Shown: positions 43,530 through 52,370, numbered from the stretch's first letter. The stretch: 64,000 nucleotides of DNA from Niallia endozanthoxylica (GCF_008710145.1 NZ_VYKL01000035.1:41467-105466), one strand, 5' to 3'. Notes: generated from the sequence alone by a model not told the origin. Made by a program: numbers and translations.

Positions 43530-43930
43530 TAGACTTGCCCGCCCTGTGCGAACTGCTTCTGACGATTCAATTGGATGACTTCTTTCCATGTATCACGAAA
43601 CTCTGTAACAAAGCCTTCTACTTCATCTAGTATCGCCGGATCATTCTTTGTATTGGCTTCAATCAAACGGCGAAGTAAAAAGTCGTATAAGGACATCATG
43701 TCTTTGGAAACAGGAATATCCATATTTAATGTCACCATGAATTCTTGAATAATTTTTTGTGCTTTAATAAGGTTTGTGTTTTTTTCTTCTATATTCTTTT
43801 CAGCCATCGCTCTTTTAGCCATACGGATAAATTTGATACATCCATTATAAAGCATGAGTGTTAATTCTCCTGGAGATGCAGTGGTGACGGAATTTTGCTT
43901 ATAAGATTGATAAGGATTTTGAACAGACAT
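43529..43930 (-). CDS. fliS: FliS, flagellin export chaperone
   Basis: A 133-aa four-helix-bundle chaperone that binds the C terminus of flagellin. The family N terminus NPYQSYKQNSVTTASPGELTLMLYNGCIKF is evident (residues 5-34), followed by helices containing FMVTLNMDIPVSKDMMSLYDFLLRRL. It lies 27 bp downstream of fliD and overlaps fliT by 1 bp. It is cotranscribed with flaG-fliD. Confidence 0.95.
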   Translation of the reverse strand: MSVQNPYQSYKQNSVTTASPGELTLMLYNGCIKFIRMAKRAMAEKNIEEKNTNLIKAQKIIQEFMVTLNMDIPVSKDMMSLYDFLLRRLIEANTKNDPAILDEVEGFVTEFRDTWKEVIQLNRQKQFAQGGQV

Positions 43931-43957
43931 TTAGTGTACTTCCTTTCTATTTCTTCA

Positions 43958-46069
43958 TTACATGGAAAAATTCTGCATGATATAGGCGGATTGCTGGTTG
44001 GCATTTTGAATGGCTTTTTCCATCGCTGTAAATTGTCTGTAATAGCGATCCTCCATAGCCTTCAATCGGTCTTCCAGACTGTCCATTTGATTATCAATAT
44101 TGTTCAGTTGTTTACCAATGGCAAATTGATTATTCGTTGAATAGCTTTTCCCTGCTTTTTCATATAATATATCCATCGTTCGACCGACCGTATCATATAG
44201 ACGCTGGGCAATCCCTTTTTGTGAATTGTTCGTGCCAGATGCATTGAATAAGGCTTCAATTGATTCAGGATCTTCTTCAATGGCCTTCTTCAGCTCTGCT
44301 TCATTAATCTCAAGCTTTCCGCCTTCTAAATAATTCGCCGTTGTCTTAATGCCGATGCTTGCGAGCTGATTATAGATAGGATTGATTTTCTCTGATTCTA
44401 CTTTTCCGTAAAAATCCATCCGCATCGATGAAAGCAGGCTTGTTAACGTCTGATCCCGTCTTAAAAGACCGCTCTTTGCTTTCTCTTCCCACTGCTCCTG
44501 CTGCTTGTCCGACAGCTGTTCCCGCTGCTCATCCGTAAGCGGCGTATACCTTTTGAAACGCTCCTGCTGGGTTTTCTCTTGGATTTTCCCGATTAGTTCG
44601 TTGTACTTGTCGATGAAGCCTTTGATGTTTTCGAATATGGCATCGTTGTTGTTGTTGATGGCGATGGTGACGGGTGGAGCTGTATTCTTAGTTGCATCGG
44701 TGGAATCATTGAATGTTTGTTTTAGCGTAAAAGTCACTCCGTTAATTGCGAATGTGTTTGATGGACGATTGGTTTCTAGTCCATTTATCGTAAAAGAGGC
44801 ATTTTCTGCTTCAACACTAATTCTACTTGTTCCTACTGCTTCCATCTGAAGCAAATCACTTATTCCTCCAGAAGTTCTAATTTCATTGCCAGTATCAAAA
44901 TCACCGGTTTCAGTTCTTGTAAGTGACATCTTTCCAGTCACGGTATCATAGAACATATTGACTCCCGTATTAGCTGAGTTTACTCTGCTGATAACTGAAT
45001 CCAGCGAGTCGTTGCCTGAAATAAGAAAGGAATCATGCCGTGCCCCTTTAGATGTATTTGTATCTAGAGAAAATGTTGTATATTTATGATTATAGGTAAC
45101 TTCTAAAGTCATCGAGGTCTTAGAATCCTTTGCAGGTCTTAGCATATCTTCTGTTAATGTAATTTCTCCTGTTTCCCTATTAAGAATACCTACGACAGTT
45201 TTTTCCCCGGCCCTTGTCTCATAAATATCATTGGTATTAGCATCAATAGTAAAGGTACGACTTTGTTCCTCGTCTAATACTCCATCAGTCATTACTTTTA
45301 ATGTAACGGAAGTATTTATACTCTGAATAGCACCTTGACTTAATTTTATGGAAGAACCTTCAGCAGGAATACTTATATTATCTGTTCGATTCTCAGCAAT
45401 ATAATCGACCTTAATTGCACTATCGATTGAAAGAGCATCTTTAAAATATAACTTATTATCTAAAACTAAAACTTCATTCTCAGCTAAGTCAGATTGTACC
45501 TTGTTCGTTACTACCTTGTATCCTTGACCATTAACTTTAACACTCCAGGAGGAAATGCTTTCTGTATCAATATTAGTAAGATTTAGCCCTATACCATTTT
45601 CACCTTTTTTAGCATTAAGCTCTTTACTTTCAATTGCACCAGTTTTCCATATCGCTTCCTCTGTACCCGTATATTGTAATTTACTTATTTGAGAATATAT
45701 ACTCTTTTTCGATTCAAAAGTGCTATCTTTGTAAATTGTATCAACTACTCTCGTTTCCGCACTTGCCAATTTAGAAACACTAGATATCGAATACGACGAC
45801 AACGATGCCGCCCCCGACGCCGTAGCTGTCACTTTCGAATCATCCGTCGTTGTTGTCTCACGTGTTCTGTATTTTGTCGTTAACTTCATTTGTGTTAATT
45901 CCGAACGGAAGTTTAGGAGCAATGTATTCATTTCGCGGTAGTCGTCCCGCTGCCATTCCATTGTCTGTTTCTGCTGCTTAAGTTTATCAAGCGGCATTCG
46001 TTTGATTTTCATCATGTCGGAAACAATGGAATCAATATCCATACCGCTGGCTAATCCGCTGATTCGCAT
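43958..46069 (-). CDS. fliD: FliD, flagellar filament cap (hook-associated protein 2), long form
   Basis: The filament cap that promotes flagellin polymerisation. The FliD N-terminal domain (about 1-100) starts MRISGLASGMDIDSIV, and the C-terminal domain (about 450-690) contains LSSMRMDFYGKV, SIGIKT and GIAQRLYDTV, with terminal coiled-coil heptads. At 703 aa it is about 200 residues longer than B. subtilis FliD (498). The extra length is in the central surface-exposed region (about 110-430), which is Ser/Thr/Asp-rich. This region is hypervariable in the family. Confidence 0.93.
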   Translation of the reverse strand: MRISGLASGMDIDSIVSDMMKIKRMPLDKLKQQKQTMEWQRDDYREMNTLLLNFRSELTQMKLTTKYRTRETTTTDDSKVTATASGAASLSSYSISSVSKLASAETRVVDTIYKDSTFESKKSIYSQISKLQYTGTEEAIWKTGAIESKELNAKKGENGIGLNLTNIDTESISSWSVKVNGQGYKVVTNKVQSDLAENEVLVLDNKLYFKDALSIDSAIKVDYIAENRTDNISIPAEGSSIKLSQGAIQSINTSVTLKVMTDGVLDEEQSRTFTIDANTNDIYETRAGEKTVVGILNRETGEITLTEDMLRPAKDSKTSMTLEVTYNHKYTTFSLDTNTSKGARHDSFLISGNDSLDSVISRVNSANTGVNMFYDTVTGKMSLTRTETGDFDTGNEIRTSGGISDLLQMEAVGTSRISVEAENASFTINGLETNRPSNTFAINGVTFTLKQTFNDSTDATKNTAPPVTIAINNNNDAIFENIKGFIDKYNELIGKIQEKTQQERFKRYTPLTDEQREQLSDKQQEQWEEKAKSGLLRRDQTLTSLLSSMRMDFYGKVESEKINPIYNQLASIGIKTTANYLEGGKLEINEAELKKAIEEDPESIEALFNASGTNNSQKGIAQRLYDTVGRTMDILYEKAGKSYSTNNQFAIGKQLNNIDNQMDSLEDRLKAMEDRYYRQFTAMEKAIQNANQQSAYIMQNFSM

Positions 46070-46082
46070 ATTACTTCACCTC

Positions 46083-46448
46083 TTAAATCTTCTTATCTAC
46101 AAGCAAACCGACAGATTCCATCATGCTGGCATAGGTGTCCAATATCTTTTTCGATGGAATTTCTCTTATCACTTCTTTTGTTTTATCATCAACAATCGTT
46201 ACATAGAAATCATTTAATTTTTCATGCAGGACAAAATGAAGAGAAGTACTGACAGGCTGGATAAAGTCATTCAACCCTTTTACGATATCTTCCATTTTTT
46301 TCTTATCTACCTTAGACTGCTTTTCCTCTTGATTCTGTTCAGGCTTTTTCAGAATATCCTCGACCGGTTGTGTGGGTTGTGTCTTTTCTACTGGAGACAC
46401 TCTTGCTGTATTTGAATTCGTTGGTTGATGCACACGATCAATATTCAT
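46083..46448 (-). CDS. flaG: FlaG-family protein
   Basis: A 121-aa protein with a polar, Gln/Pro-rich N terminus (1-60) and a C-terminal FlaG domain (LHFVLHEKLNDFYVTIVDDKTKEVIREIP). It is the first gene of the flaG-fliD-fliS-fliT operon (YvyC in B. subtilis) and influences filament length in several bacteria. It has a sigma-D-type promoter 38 bp upstream. The flagellin gene hag, which is upstream in B. subtilis, is not next to it here. Confidence 0.88.
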   Translation of the reverse strand: MNIDRVHQPTNSNTARVSPVEKTQPTQPVEDILKKPEQNQEEKQSKVDKKKMEDIVKGLNDFIQPVSTSLHFVLHEKLNDFYVTIVDDKTKEVIREIPSKKILDTYASMMESVGLLVDKKI

Positions 46449-46485
46449 AGAATCCCACTCCTATATTTTTCGCTTACTGCCTTTT

Positions 46486-46511
46486 ATATCGGCAAAAGCG
46501 GGAACTTTTTA
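46486..46511 (-). promoter_or_regulatory. Sigma-D promoter of flaG-fliD-fliS-fliT
   Basis: On the minus strand TAAA (46508-46511), a 14-bp spacer and GCCGATAT (46486-46493) fit the sigma-D (flagellar sigma-28) consensus exactly in both boxes. Confidence 0.88.
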
Positions 46512-46570
46512 ATAGAAATCTTACAGAATCTTTTTCAAAACGTTGTAATATTACTCCGAGAAAAATAAAA

Positions 46571-46595
46571 AACCCGAGTCATGACAACTCAGGTT
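46571..46595 (-). terminator. Terminator after the MFS gene
   Basis: Stem AACCCGAGT / ACTCAGGTT (one G-U pair) with a 7-nt loop, followed on the minus strand by TTTTATTTTT. Confidence 0.8.
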
Positions 46596-46677
46596 CGTTA
46601 AACTATCCCATCCTCTAATAACCATATTCGCACCAGCATCCATTTGTGCCTTCACTGCCTTCCAATTCATCATCCTA

Positions 46678-47877
46678 TTATACATATTGGTTTCGGCCGG
46701 CGCTTGCTCCGAAGAGACCAACGAGTACGCTGACTGCTATGAGAGTGATTAACGGAACGGTCCAGGTATGGGCGAAGTCGTAGAGGGATCCAATGGCAAT
46801 CGGTCCTATTGCCGCGAGAATGTACCCAACGGACTGGGCCATACCGGATAATTCAGCAGCCTGTCTCGCATCCCTGCTCCTCATGCCTAAATAAGCCAGT
46901 CCCAACGGAAAACTTCCTCCCAATCCTACACCTAATAAAATGATACTAATCATTAGAATGGCAAACGATGTGCTAAACATAATTCCCGCATAGCCAAGGA
47001 TGGAACAGGCACCAAGAATACCGGCCAGCCAGGCTTGGCTGCGAATTTTCCCGGCAATCACAGGCACAAAGAAGCTTGCAGGCAGCCCGATAAATTGAGT
47101 AAAGGAAAGCAGCCAGCCTGCTGTTGACGTACTGACACCAAAATCATGAAGCATTTCAGGCAGCCAGGCGATCGTGACATAAAATAGAAACGATTGAAAG
47201 CCCATAAACAAAGCCACATGCCAAGCAAGCGACGAGCGCCATATTCCCTTGCCTTTTTCTGAGGACCGTTTCATTTCCCCCTTATTTCCCTTGCTGTTTT
47301 TGATCAGATATATCCAAAGAAGGATGGCGATGACAGCTGGGATTCCCCATACGAGCAACGCGCGCTGCCACCCAAGATCAAATCCAATGGCCAACGGCAC
47401 GCTGAAACCTGATGCCAGCGAAGCAACAAGTCCCATGGAGGTCGAATAGACACTCGTCATTAATCCGAACTTGGCTGGGAATTTATCTTTAATCACAACC
47501 GGTAAGAGCACATTACAAATCGCGATCCCTACACCAATCAAAAACGTTCCAGCAAAAAGGAAAAACACCGTTGAAATGGTTCGAACGATGACTCCAATTA
47601 GGATTGTTACAAGACCTATTTGCAGCGTCAACTCATTGTGAAACCGGCTAGCAATCTTCGGAACTAAGGGTGACATGAAAGCGAAACAAATAAGCGGGAG
47701 GCTCGTAAGCAGACCTGCACTCCAATGCGCGAGCCCTATATCCTCTTGAATCATACCGACCAATGGGCCCACTGACGTAATGGCAGGACGTAAATTGAAG
47801 GATACTAGCACAATGCCGACAATAAATAAATTTATGTATAGCGATTTTGTTTTTATAGCTGAATCAGGTAAAACCAC
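46678..47877 (-). CDS. MFS transporter, CynX/NimT-like family
   Basis: A 399-aa major facilitator with 12 predicted helices. The N-terminal FNLRPAITSVGPLVG and the later GLGGSFPLGLAYLGMRSRDARQAAELSGMAQSVGY (about residues 320-355) are typical of the CynX/NimT/YycB subfamily, whose members are linked to cyanate, nitroimidazole or drug efflux. The start is GTG 47877 with AGGAG 8 bp upstream. It is monocistronic and not part of the adjacent flagellar operon. The substrate cannot be told. Confidence 0.8.
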   Translation of the reverse strand: MVLPDSAIKTKSLYINLFIVGIVLVSFNLRPAITSVGPLVGMIQEDIGLAHWSAGLLTSLPLICFAFMSPLVPKIASRFHNELTLQIGLVTILIGVIVRTISTVFFLFAGTFLIGVGIAICNVLLPVVIKDKFPAKFGLMTSVYSTSMGLVASLASGFSVPLAIGFDLGWQRALLVWGIPAVIAILLWIYLIKNSKGNKGEMKRSSEKGKGIWRSSLAWHVALFMGFQSFLFYVTIAWLPEMLHDFGVSTSTAGWLLSFTQFIGLPASFFVPVIAGKIRSQAWLAGILGACSILGYAGIMFSTSFAILMISIILLGVGLGGSFPLGLAYLGMRSRDARQAAELSGMAQSVGYILAAIGPIAIGSLYDFAHTWTVPLITLIAVSVLVGLFGASAGRNQYV

Positions 47878-48011
47878 AAACGTATCTCCTCTCTAAATAC
47901 ACCTTATATTAATATAACATAAAGATATTTTTCGTCTCCAAAAATAGTTGTATACTCTAAACCTTGAAGAGGAAATGTTTACTGTAAAGGTCACCCTCTC
48001 TTGTTTGACTT

Positions 48012-48224
48012 TTTTATCCCACTCTTAACGGGCAGTAAGACTCCACCTTAGGATTCTGAGGATATAAACAAATAGATGGGAGATCCAACTGCCCGTAAAG
48101 GTCCGATTAGTGAGATAAGGATTTTCTTTGGGCTTCAGCCCTTAGAAAATCCAATCAGGCTCTGCGTGACTAACCATCAGTAGGGATGAGGAAAGAATCC
48201 CCACTGACGGAAGTTTCACTTTAT
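48012..48224. repeat. R1 structured repeat, copy B (reverse orientation to copy A)
   Basis: It starts TTTTATCCCACTCTTAACGG and ends GGAAGTTTCACTTTAT. Hairpin H4 (ACGGGCAGT/ACTGCCCGT, with a weakened inner stem CTCCACCT/AGATGGGAG) and hairpin H1 (CCATCAGTAGGG/CCCCACTGACGG) are conserved. The cassette between them is unlike that of copy A: one hairpin GGATTTTCT-GGGC / GCCC-AGAAAATCC. It lies between the divergent starts of the MFS and PAS-GGDEF genes. Confidence 0.9.
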
Positions 48225-48287
48225 CTACTAGTCAGCGCAACTTTCTCATGGTATAAAAGATATATCGGTATAACTGGAGGAAGAGGT

Positions 48288-49967
48288 ATGGGTTTATTAA
48301 ATAAAATTTCTAATCTTTTTAAACAAAAAATGAATACTTCCCAGCAGCTTGAGATTGGAAAAAACCCGCTATTTACCCAACATCCAGATGCGACCCTTGT
48401 TCTTAACAAAGACAACCAAATTTTATTCATGAATCATCAAGCAACAGCATTGCTTGGCTATACTCTTAAAGAGGGAAAATCATCACTATCCAAATGGATG
48501 TCTGTAGATATGTATGAAAAGATGAAATCCTCTATTCAGCAGTCATTAAATAGTGAATCTGCCTCTGTTGACGTATTACTTCTTCATCAGAAGGGATACG
48601 AAATTCCAGTCAGCCTTACTTTGATTCCAAATGGAAGCGATTTCTTTTATTGTATTTGTAAAGATTTACGAACACTTAATGAATATAAAAATCAAATATC
48701 AAAATTGTATGATAATCTGCTTTATATTCAAAAAATCACCAATATCGGCAGCTTTGATTATGATGTGGTAAATGATAAGGCCTTTTGGTCACATCAAACC
48801 TATCAGATATTTGGTGTGGATGATGACGATTTTACCCCATCTTGGAAAAATATTGTTCAGTCTATACATCCAAATGATCGGACATTCTATGAAGAAACGA
48901 TTCAAAAGGCCATTGATACAGGACAAGGATACGAGATGGAACACCGTATTTTGAGGAGCGGCGGGGAAGAACGAATTGCTTTTCAACGCGGTGATGTCAT
49001 GATAGATGAAACAGGAAAATCCGTTCGACTGATTGGAACCATTCAAGATATAACAGAACAAAAAACGATTGAATTAAAATTAATCCAAAATGAAGTGCAG
49101 ATGAAATCGGTCACAGATCGTCTTCATGTTGGCATTTGGTCATATGATGTAAGACAAAAACGATTTACGCTTTGCTCAAAAGGGATGGAAAAAATCTATG
49201 GTGTGGACCAAAAAGAATTCTTAGAAAGGCATTCAACCTGGTTTAAGTATATTCATCCGGAAGATTTGTTTTCTGCCCTCTATTTCTTTAAACATTCTAT
49301 GAATGGAGAAGAAATGACATATGAACACCGAATTATTGATAGGGAAGGAAAGATGAAATGGATTCACCATCAAGTCCTGCCATACAAGAATTCAGACGGT
49401 AAGGTCATTCGATTAGACGGCATTATTGCTGATATTACAAAGGATAAAGAGCATAAAGAAACACTAACGTTTAATGCGAATCATGACCATTTAACAAAAC
49501 TTCCAAACCGGCGTTATTTTGAAAAAGAATTAGAAGAACTTCTGCAACATTCCCAGCAAAGTTCAGAAAAGTTTGCTGTCTTTTATCTCGATTTGGATGG
49601 ATTTAAATTGGTTAATGATACACTTGGCCATGAGATTGGCGATAAACTGCTCATTCATGTGGCCGAGCGATTGAAAAATATTTTAGGAGAGCACACCTTT
49701 CTTGCCCGTTTAGGCGGGGATGAGTTTGCCGTCTGCGTGAAGCAATTTGAAAATAATGAAGAGGTCAGTACGATTGCCAACCGCATCATTCTCGCTATGA
49801 AAGAGCCATTCCATTTAAATCATGAGCTGGTGAACACCGCAACGAGTATCGGAATCAGCTTTTTTCCAAAAGACGGCCAGGATGCTCCTACCCTGCTGAA
49901 GAAAGCGGATTTTGCTTTGTATCAAGCGAAGGAAGCAGGAAGAGGAAATTGGAAGTTTTATTCATAA
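48288..49967 (+). CDS. Cytoplasmic PAS-PAS-PAS-GGDEF diguanylate cyclase
   Basis: A soluble signalling protein (559 aa). ATG 48288 is chosen for GGAGGAAGAGG just upstream; the frame further upstream lies in repeat R1. An N-terminal PAS (about 15-125) is followed by two PAS_3/PAC modules (WSHQTYQIFGVDDD..GTIQDITEQK and KIYGVDQKEF..GIIADITKDK) and a GGDEF domain beginning DHLTKLPNRRYFE, with intact catalytic GGDEF at residues 476-480. No EAL domain is present. The product-inhibition I-site (RxxD before GGDEF) is absent: the aligned residues are GEHT. No transmembrane helix is seen, so it should sense an internal signal. Confidence 0.88.
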   Translation: MGLLNKISNLFKQKMNTSQQLEIGKNPLFTQHPDATLVLNKDNQILFMNHQATALLGYTLKEGKSSLSKWMSVDMYEKMKSSIQQSLNSESASVDVLLLHQKGYEIPVSLTLIPNGSDFFYCICKDLRTLNEYKNQISKLYDNLLYIQKITNIGSFDYDVVNDKAFWSHQTYQIFGVDDDDFTPSWKNIVQSIHPNDRTFYEETIQKAIDTGQGYEMEHRILRSGGEERIAFQRGDVMIDETGKSVRLIGTIQDITEQKTIELKLIQNEVQMKSVTDRLHVGIWSYDVRQKRFTLCSKGMEKIYGVDQKEFLERHSTWFKYIHPEDLFSALYFFKHSMNGEEMTYEHRIIDREGKMKWIHHQVLPYKNSDGKVIRLDGIIADITKDKEHKETLTFNANHDHLTKLPNRRYFEKELEELLQHSQQSSEKFAVFYLDLDGFKLVNDTLGHEIGDKLLIHVAERLKNILGEHTFLARLGGDEFAVCVKQFENNEEVSTIANRIILAMKEPFHLNHELVNTATSIGISFFPKDGQDAPTLLKKADFALYQAKEAGRGNWKFYS

Positions 49968-49987
49968 AAATTATATACAGATACACA

Positions 49988-50044
49988 AAACCCTAATAGA
50001 AAAAGAGATTTCATATCTGAAGTTTCTTTTTCTATTAGGGTTTT
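49988..50044 (+). terminator. Terminator after the GGDEF gene
   Basis: A long stem AAACCCTAATAGAAAAAGA / TCTTTTTCTATTAGGGTTT followed by a T-run. Confidence 0.9.
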
Positions 50045-50156
50045 TCTTAAGAAAATATCCCCTTGATGATACAGCAATCTAAATACTTATTTTTCCAGGC
50101 ATATGGTATGATTAGAATAGATAATACATATATTCTTTTGATGTTTTTGGATAGAT

Positions 50157-50403
50157 CAAATTCGTCCCGTCGAATTTGCGCCCGGATTTTTATCACGCTT
50201 CAAAACACCACATCCTGTGGTTTCGCCTGACTAGGACATCCTGTCCGTCGTCGAGCTCGCTCGATAAACTACCTCTAAAAAAATCCGTGGCATCCGCCGG
50301 AGGCTTAACTTCATTCAGCCGAGGTTTGACCTCCCTCTGAATCAGAGAGCTTCTTGCATTTATCCCTTAACTTTAGAGATGAAAGACTTCTGCTGAATGA
50401 AGT
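50157..50403. repeat. R3 structured repeat, copy 3, with extra hairpins
   Basis: Same ends and core as 36970-37158, but about 60 bp longer. An insertion after GGATTTTTATC carries two small hairpins, ACCACATCCTGTGGT and GGACATCCTGTCC. Its right end (GCTGAATGAAGT) lies 28 bp before the start codon of the UPF0145 gene, so part of that gene's leader derives from the repeat. Confidence 0.88.
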
Positions 50404-50431
50404 GAAAAAGATGGAGAATGGAGTGAAATCA

Positions 50432-50752
50432 ATGATTATTGTAACGACAGAACGAGTTCCAAACTATAGGATAACAGAAGTAAAAGGGCCTGTTTTTGGA
50501 TTGACTGTTAGAGCCCGCGGAATTGGAAAGGATATTATGGCTTCATTCAAAGGCTTGGTTGGCGGAGAAATTAATCAATACACAGAAATGCTCGAAGATG
50601 CCAGAAAGCAGGCCATGGACCGGATGGTCGAAAATGCAAAAGCGATGGGCGCGAATGCGATTATCATGATGCGGTTTGATTCAGGGGAAATCGGGCAGAA
50701 CATGAGCGAGATTGTGGCCTATGGAACAGCCGTCATAGTTGAGCAGGAATAA
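50432..50752 (+). CDS. YbjQ/UPF0145 family protein
   Basis: A 106-aa protein of the UPF0145 (heavy-metal-binding-like) family. VTTERVPNYRITEVKGPVFG and ARGIGKDIMASFKGLVGGE are family hallmarks, followed by MVENAKAMGANAIIMMRFDS. ATG 50432 has GGAGTG 6 bp upstream; the longer frame begins within repeat R3. The family forms pentamers, and its physiological role is unknown. It is coupled to a small membrane protein gene 3 bp downstream. Confidence 0.85.
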   Translation: MIIVTTERVPNYRITEVKGPVFGLTVRARGIGKDIMASFKGLVGGEINQYTEMLEDARKQAMDRMVENAKAMGANAIIMMRFDSGEIGQNMSEIVAYGTAVIVEQE

Positions 50753-50755
50753 AAA

Positions 50756-50983
50756 ATGGAATGGATTCTCGGTTATTTCGGTGTACAAATTCTTATACTC
50801 GCTGTTTTGATTTTCGGCTCCTGGTTTATTTGGGACCGCCGCTTCAAAACAAAACATGGGACAGACGTACCCGAAGGCTATATCCGGACAAACGAAGTCT
50901 CCATTGATCCAACTACGAAGAAAAAACTTGTCGTCTACTATCACCCAGAAACAGGTAAGAGATTTTATAAAGAAGAAGATTAA
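50756..50983 (+). CDS. Small membrane protein paired with UPF0145
   Basis: A 75-aa protein with one N-terminal transmembrane helix (ILGYFGVQILILAVLIFGSWFIW) and a cytoplasmic tail containing KHGTDVPEGYIRTNEVSIDPTTKKKLVVYYHPETGKRFYKEE (residues 33-74, a beta-rich tail). It starts 3 bp after the UPF0145 stop and is therefore probably translationally coupled. I recognise no named family. The pairing suggests that it anchors the UPF0145 protein at the membrane; that is inference. Confidence 0.7.
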   Translation: MEWILGYFGVQILILAVLIFGSWFIWDRRFKTKHGTDVPEGYIRTNEVSIDPTTKKKLVVYYHPETGKRFYKEED

Positions 50984-51245
50984 TAGTGCCGGGGGCAGAT
51001 TATACCGTTTTACTAAAAACCATCTGCCTCTACGTTCGTTTGTGTCAATCGTATTTTCTTTTCACGTTCCTCCTCTCTCTATCCCCTTTTTTCTATCCCT
51101 TCAACGTTGAAAAATTCAGCAAAATCCTATGTAATGTGATATAAGTCATATTTTAGTAGTATAAATAGTATTAATATTTAACTAGTATAATGCCTTCCTT
51201 TTACCTATTTTAAATATCCACTTATTAGAAAGATTGGTGTAGAGT

Positions 51246-52211
51246 ATGTTCGTTACGAAAGCCCGCCTTCATGAAATCGAAAAAGAAAAATTAGAGTTAC
51301 AAGAAAAGATTGACCAAATGTTTTCTGAGTTTAAAGACAAAGAGTCCTTCTTTCAATCCTTTCTAGAGCGTTTTAATCAAGAATTAACCCAAACCATCGA
51401 ACAGCATGAGCTTGTGAATAGCCAGCACTATACAATGGCAGATTTAGTAAAAGAAATCAAAAGTCATTTTGATAAAGTAGATCATTTAAGTTATTCCTCC
51501 TTTGAAAACTCTAAAAAGCTTCATCAAAAAGGAGAAAATTTAATCTTATCGGCAAAGGATATGGTGAGTAAATCGGACGAAGGAAGAGATTCCGTTAACA
51601 AGGTCGAACAACTGATTATCCAGCTTGGTGAGAAACTGGAAGAAACCTATAATAGAATGAATCAATTAAATGATCGTTCAAAGGAAATCGAATTGATTGT
51701 CATGACAATTAAGGAAATTGCCGAACAAACGAACCTTTTAGCGCTAAATGCTTCTATAGAAGCCGCGAGAGCTGGAGACCAGGGAAAAGGTTTTGCTGTT
51801 GTTGCGGAGGAAGTTCGAAAGCTTGCGGAAAGCACGGCTATGAGTACAAGCGACATCAGCCTGTTAACCCAAAACATTCAGAAAGATATTCATGATACCC
51901 TTCAATCGACCAATTCAAGTACCGAATTAATAAGAGAAGGAATGGATTTAAGCAAGGACACCTCTACCAAAATCGATTTTATTTCTTCGGTTATTTATCA
52001 TGTGGAGAACGAGGTCAACACAGTGATTCAAAAGATTATAGAACAAAAAGAATATTCACAGGAAGTGATGGACGAAATCTCAAAAACGAAGTTTGTCTTT
52101 GATACGGCAAATCAATTAATCCTACAGCATATTGAAGATGCGAGTAAAGTGGATATGAAATTAGAAGAAACGATTAGACAAGTTACCTCTTTAGATGTAA
52201 AAAACAAGTAA
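51246..52211 (+). CDS. Soluble methyl-accepting chemotaxis-like signalling protein
   Basis: A 321-aa protein without transmembrane helices or a recognisable sensor domain. An N-terminal coiled coil (LHEIEKEKLELQEKIDQMFSEF) leads into the MCP signalling domain. The hairpin tip is canonical (IAEQTNLLALNASIEAARAGDQGKGFAVVAEEVRKLA, residues about 155-195), so it should couple to CheW/CheA. It resembles soluble receptors such as B. subtilis YfmS. There is no C-terminal receptor domain such as globin or PAS. Confidence 0.88.
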   Translation: MFVTKARLHEIEKEKLELQEKIDQMFSEFKDKESFFQSFLERFNQELTQTIEQHELVNSQHYTMADLVKEIKSHFDKVDHLSYSSFENSKKLHQKGENLILSAKDMVSKSDEGRDSVNKVEQLIIQLGEKLEETYNRMNQLNDRSKEIELIVMTIKEIAEQTNLLALNASIEAARAGDQGKGFAVVAEEVRKLAESTAMSTSDISLLTQNIQKDIHDTLQSTNSSTELIREGMDLSKDTSTKIDFISSVIYHVENEVNTVIQKIIEQKEYSQEVMDEISKTKFVFDTANQLILQHIEDASKVDMKLEETIRQVTSLDVKNK

Positions 52212-52336
52212 ACTAACAGTAAAGATTTTGATGATTGATCTTAATGTCCTATTGGAATCCTATTAATATAGAAAAAGTTATTTCAAATAAAATGAAGTCA
52301 ATTTCTGTCTTTTTTATAGATAATAGACAAATGAAA

Positions 52337-52370
52337 GACATGACATATTTTATATAAAATACGTCATGTC
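52337..52370 (+). terminator. Terminator after the chemoreceptor gene
   Basis: Stem GACATGAC / GTCATGTC followed by CTTTTTATT; it also faces the end of lutC. Confidence 0.8.

Noticed and set aside
48186..48287. Upstream extension of the PAS-GGDEF protein by 34 codons
   Set aside because: The extension translates R1 repeat DNA and has no ribosome binding site, whereas ATG 48288 has a strong one.
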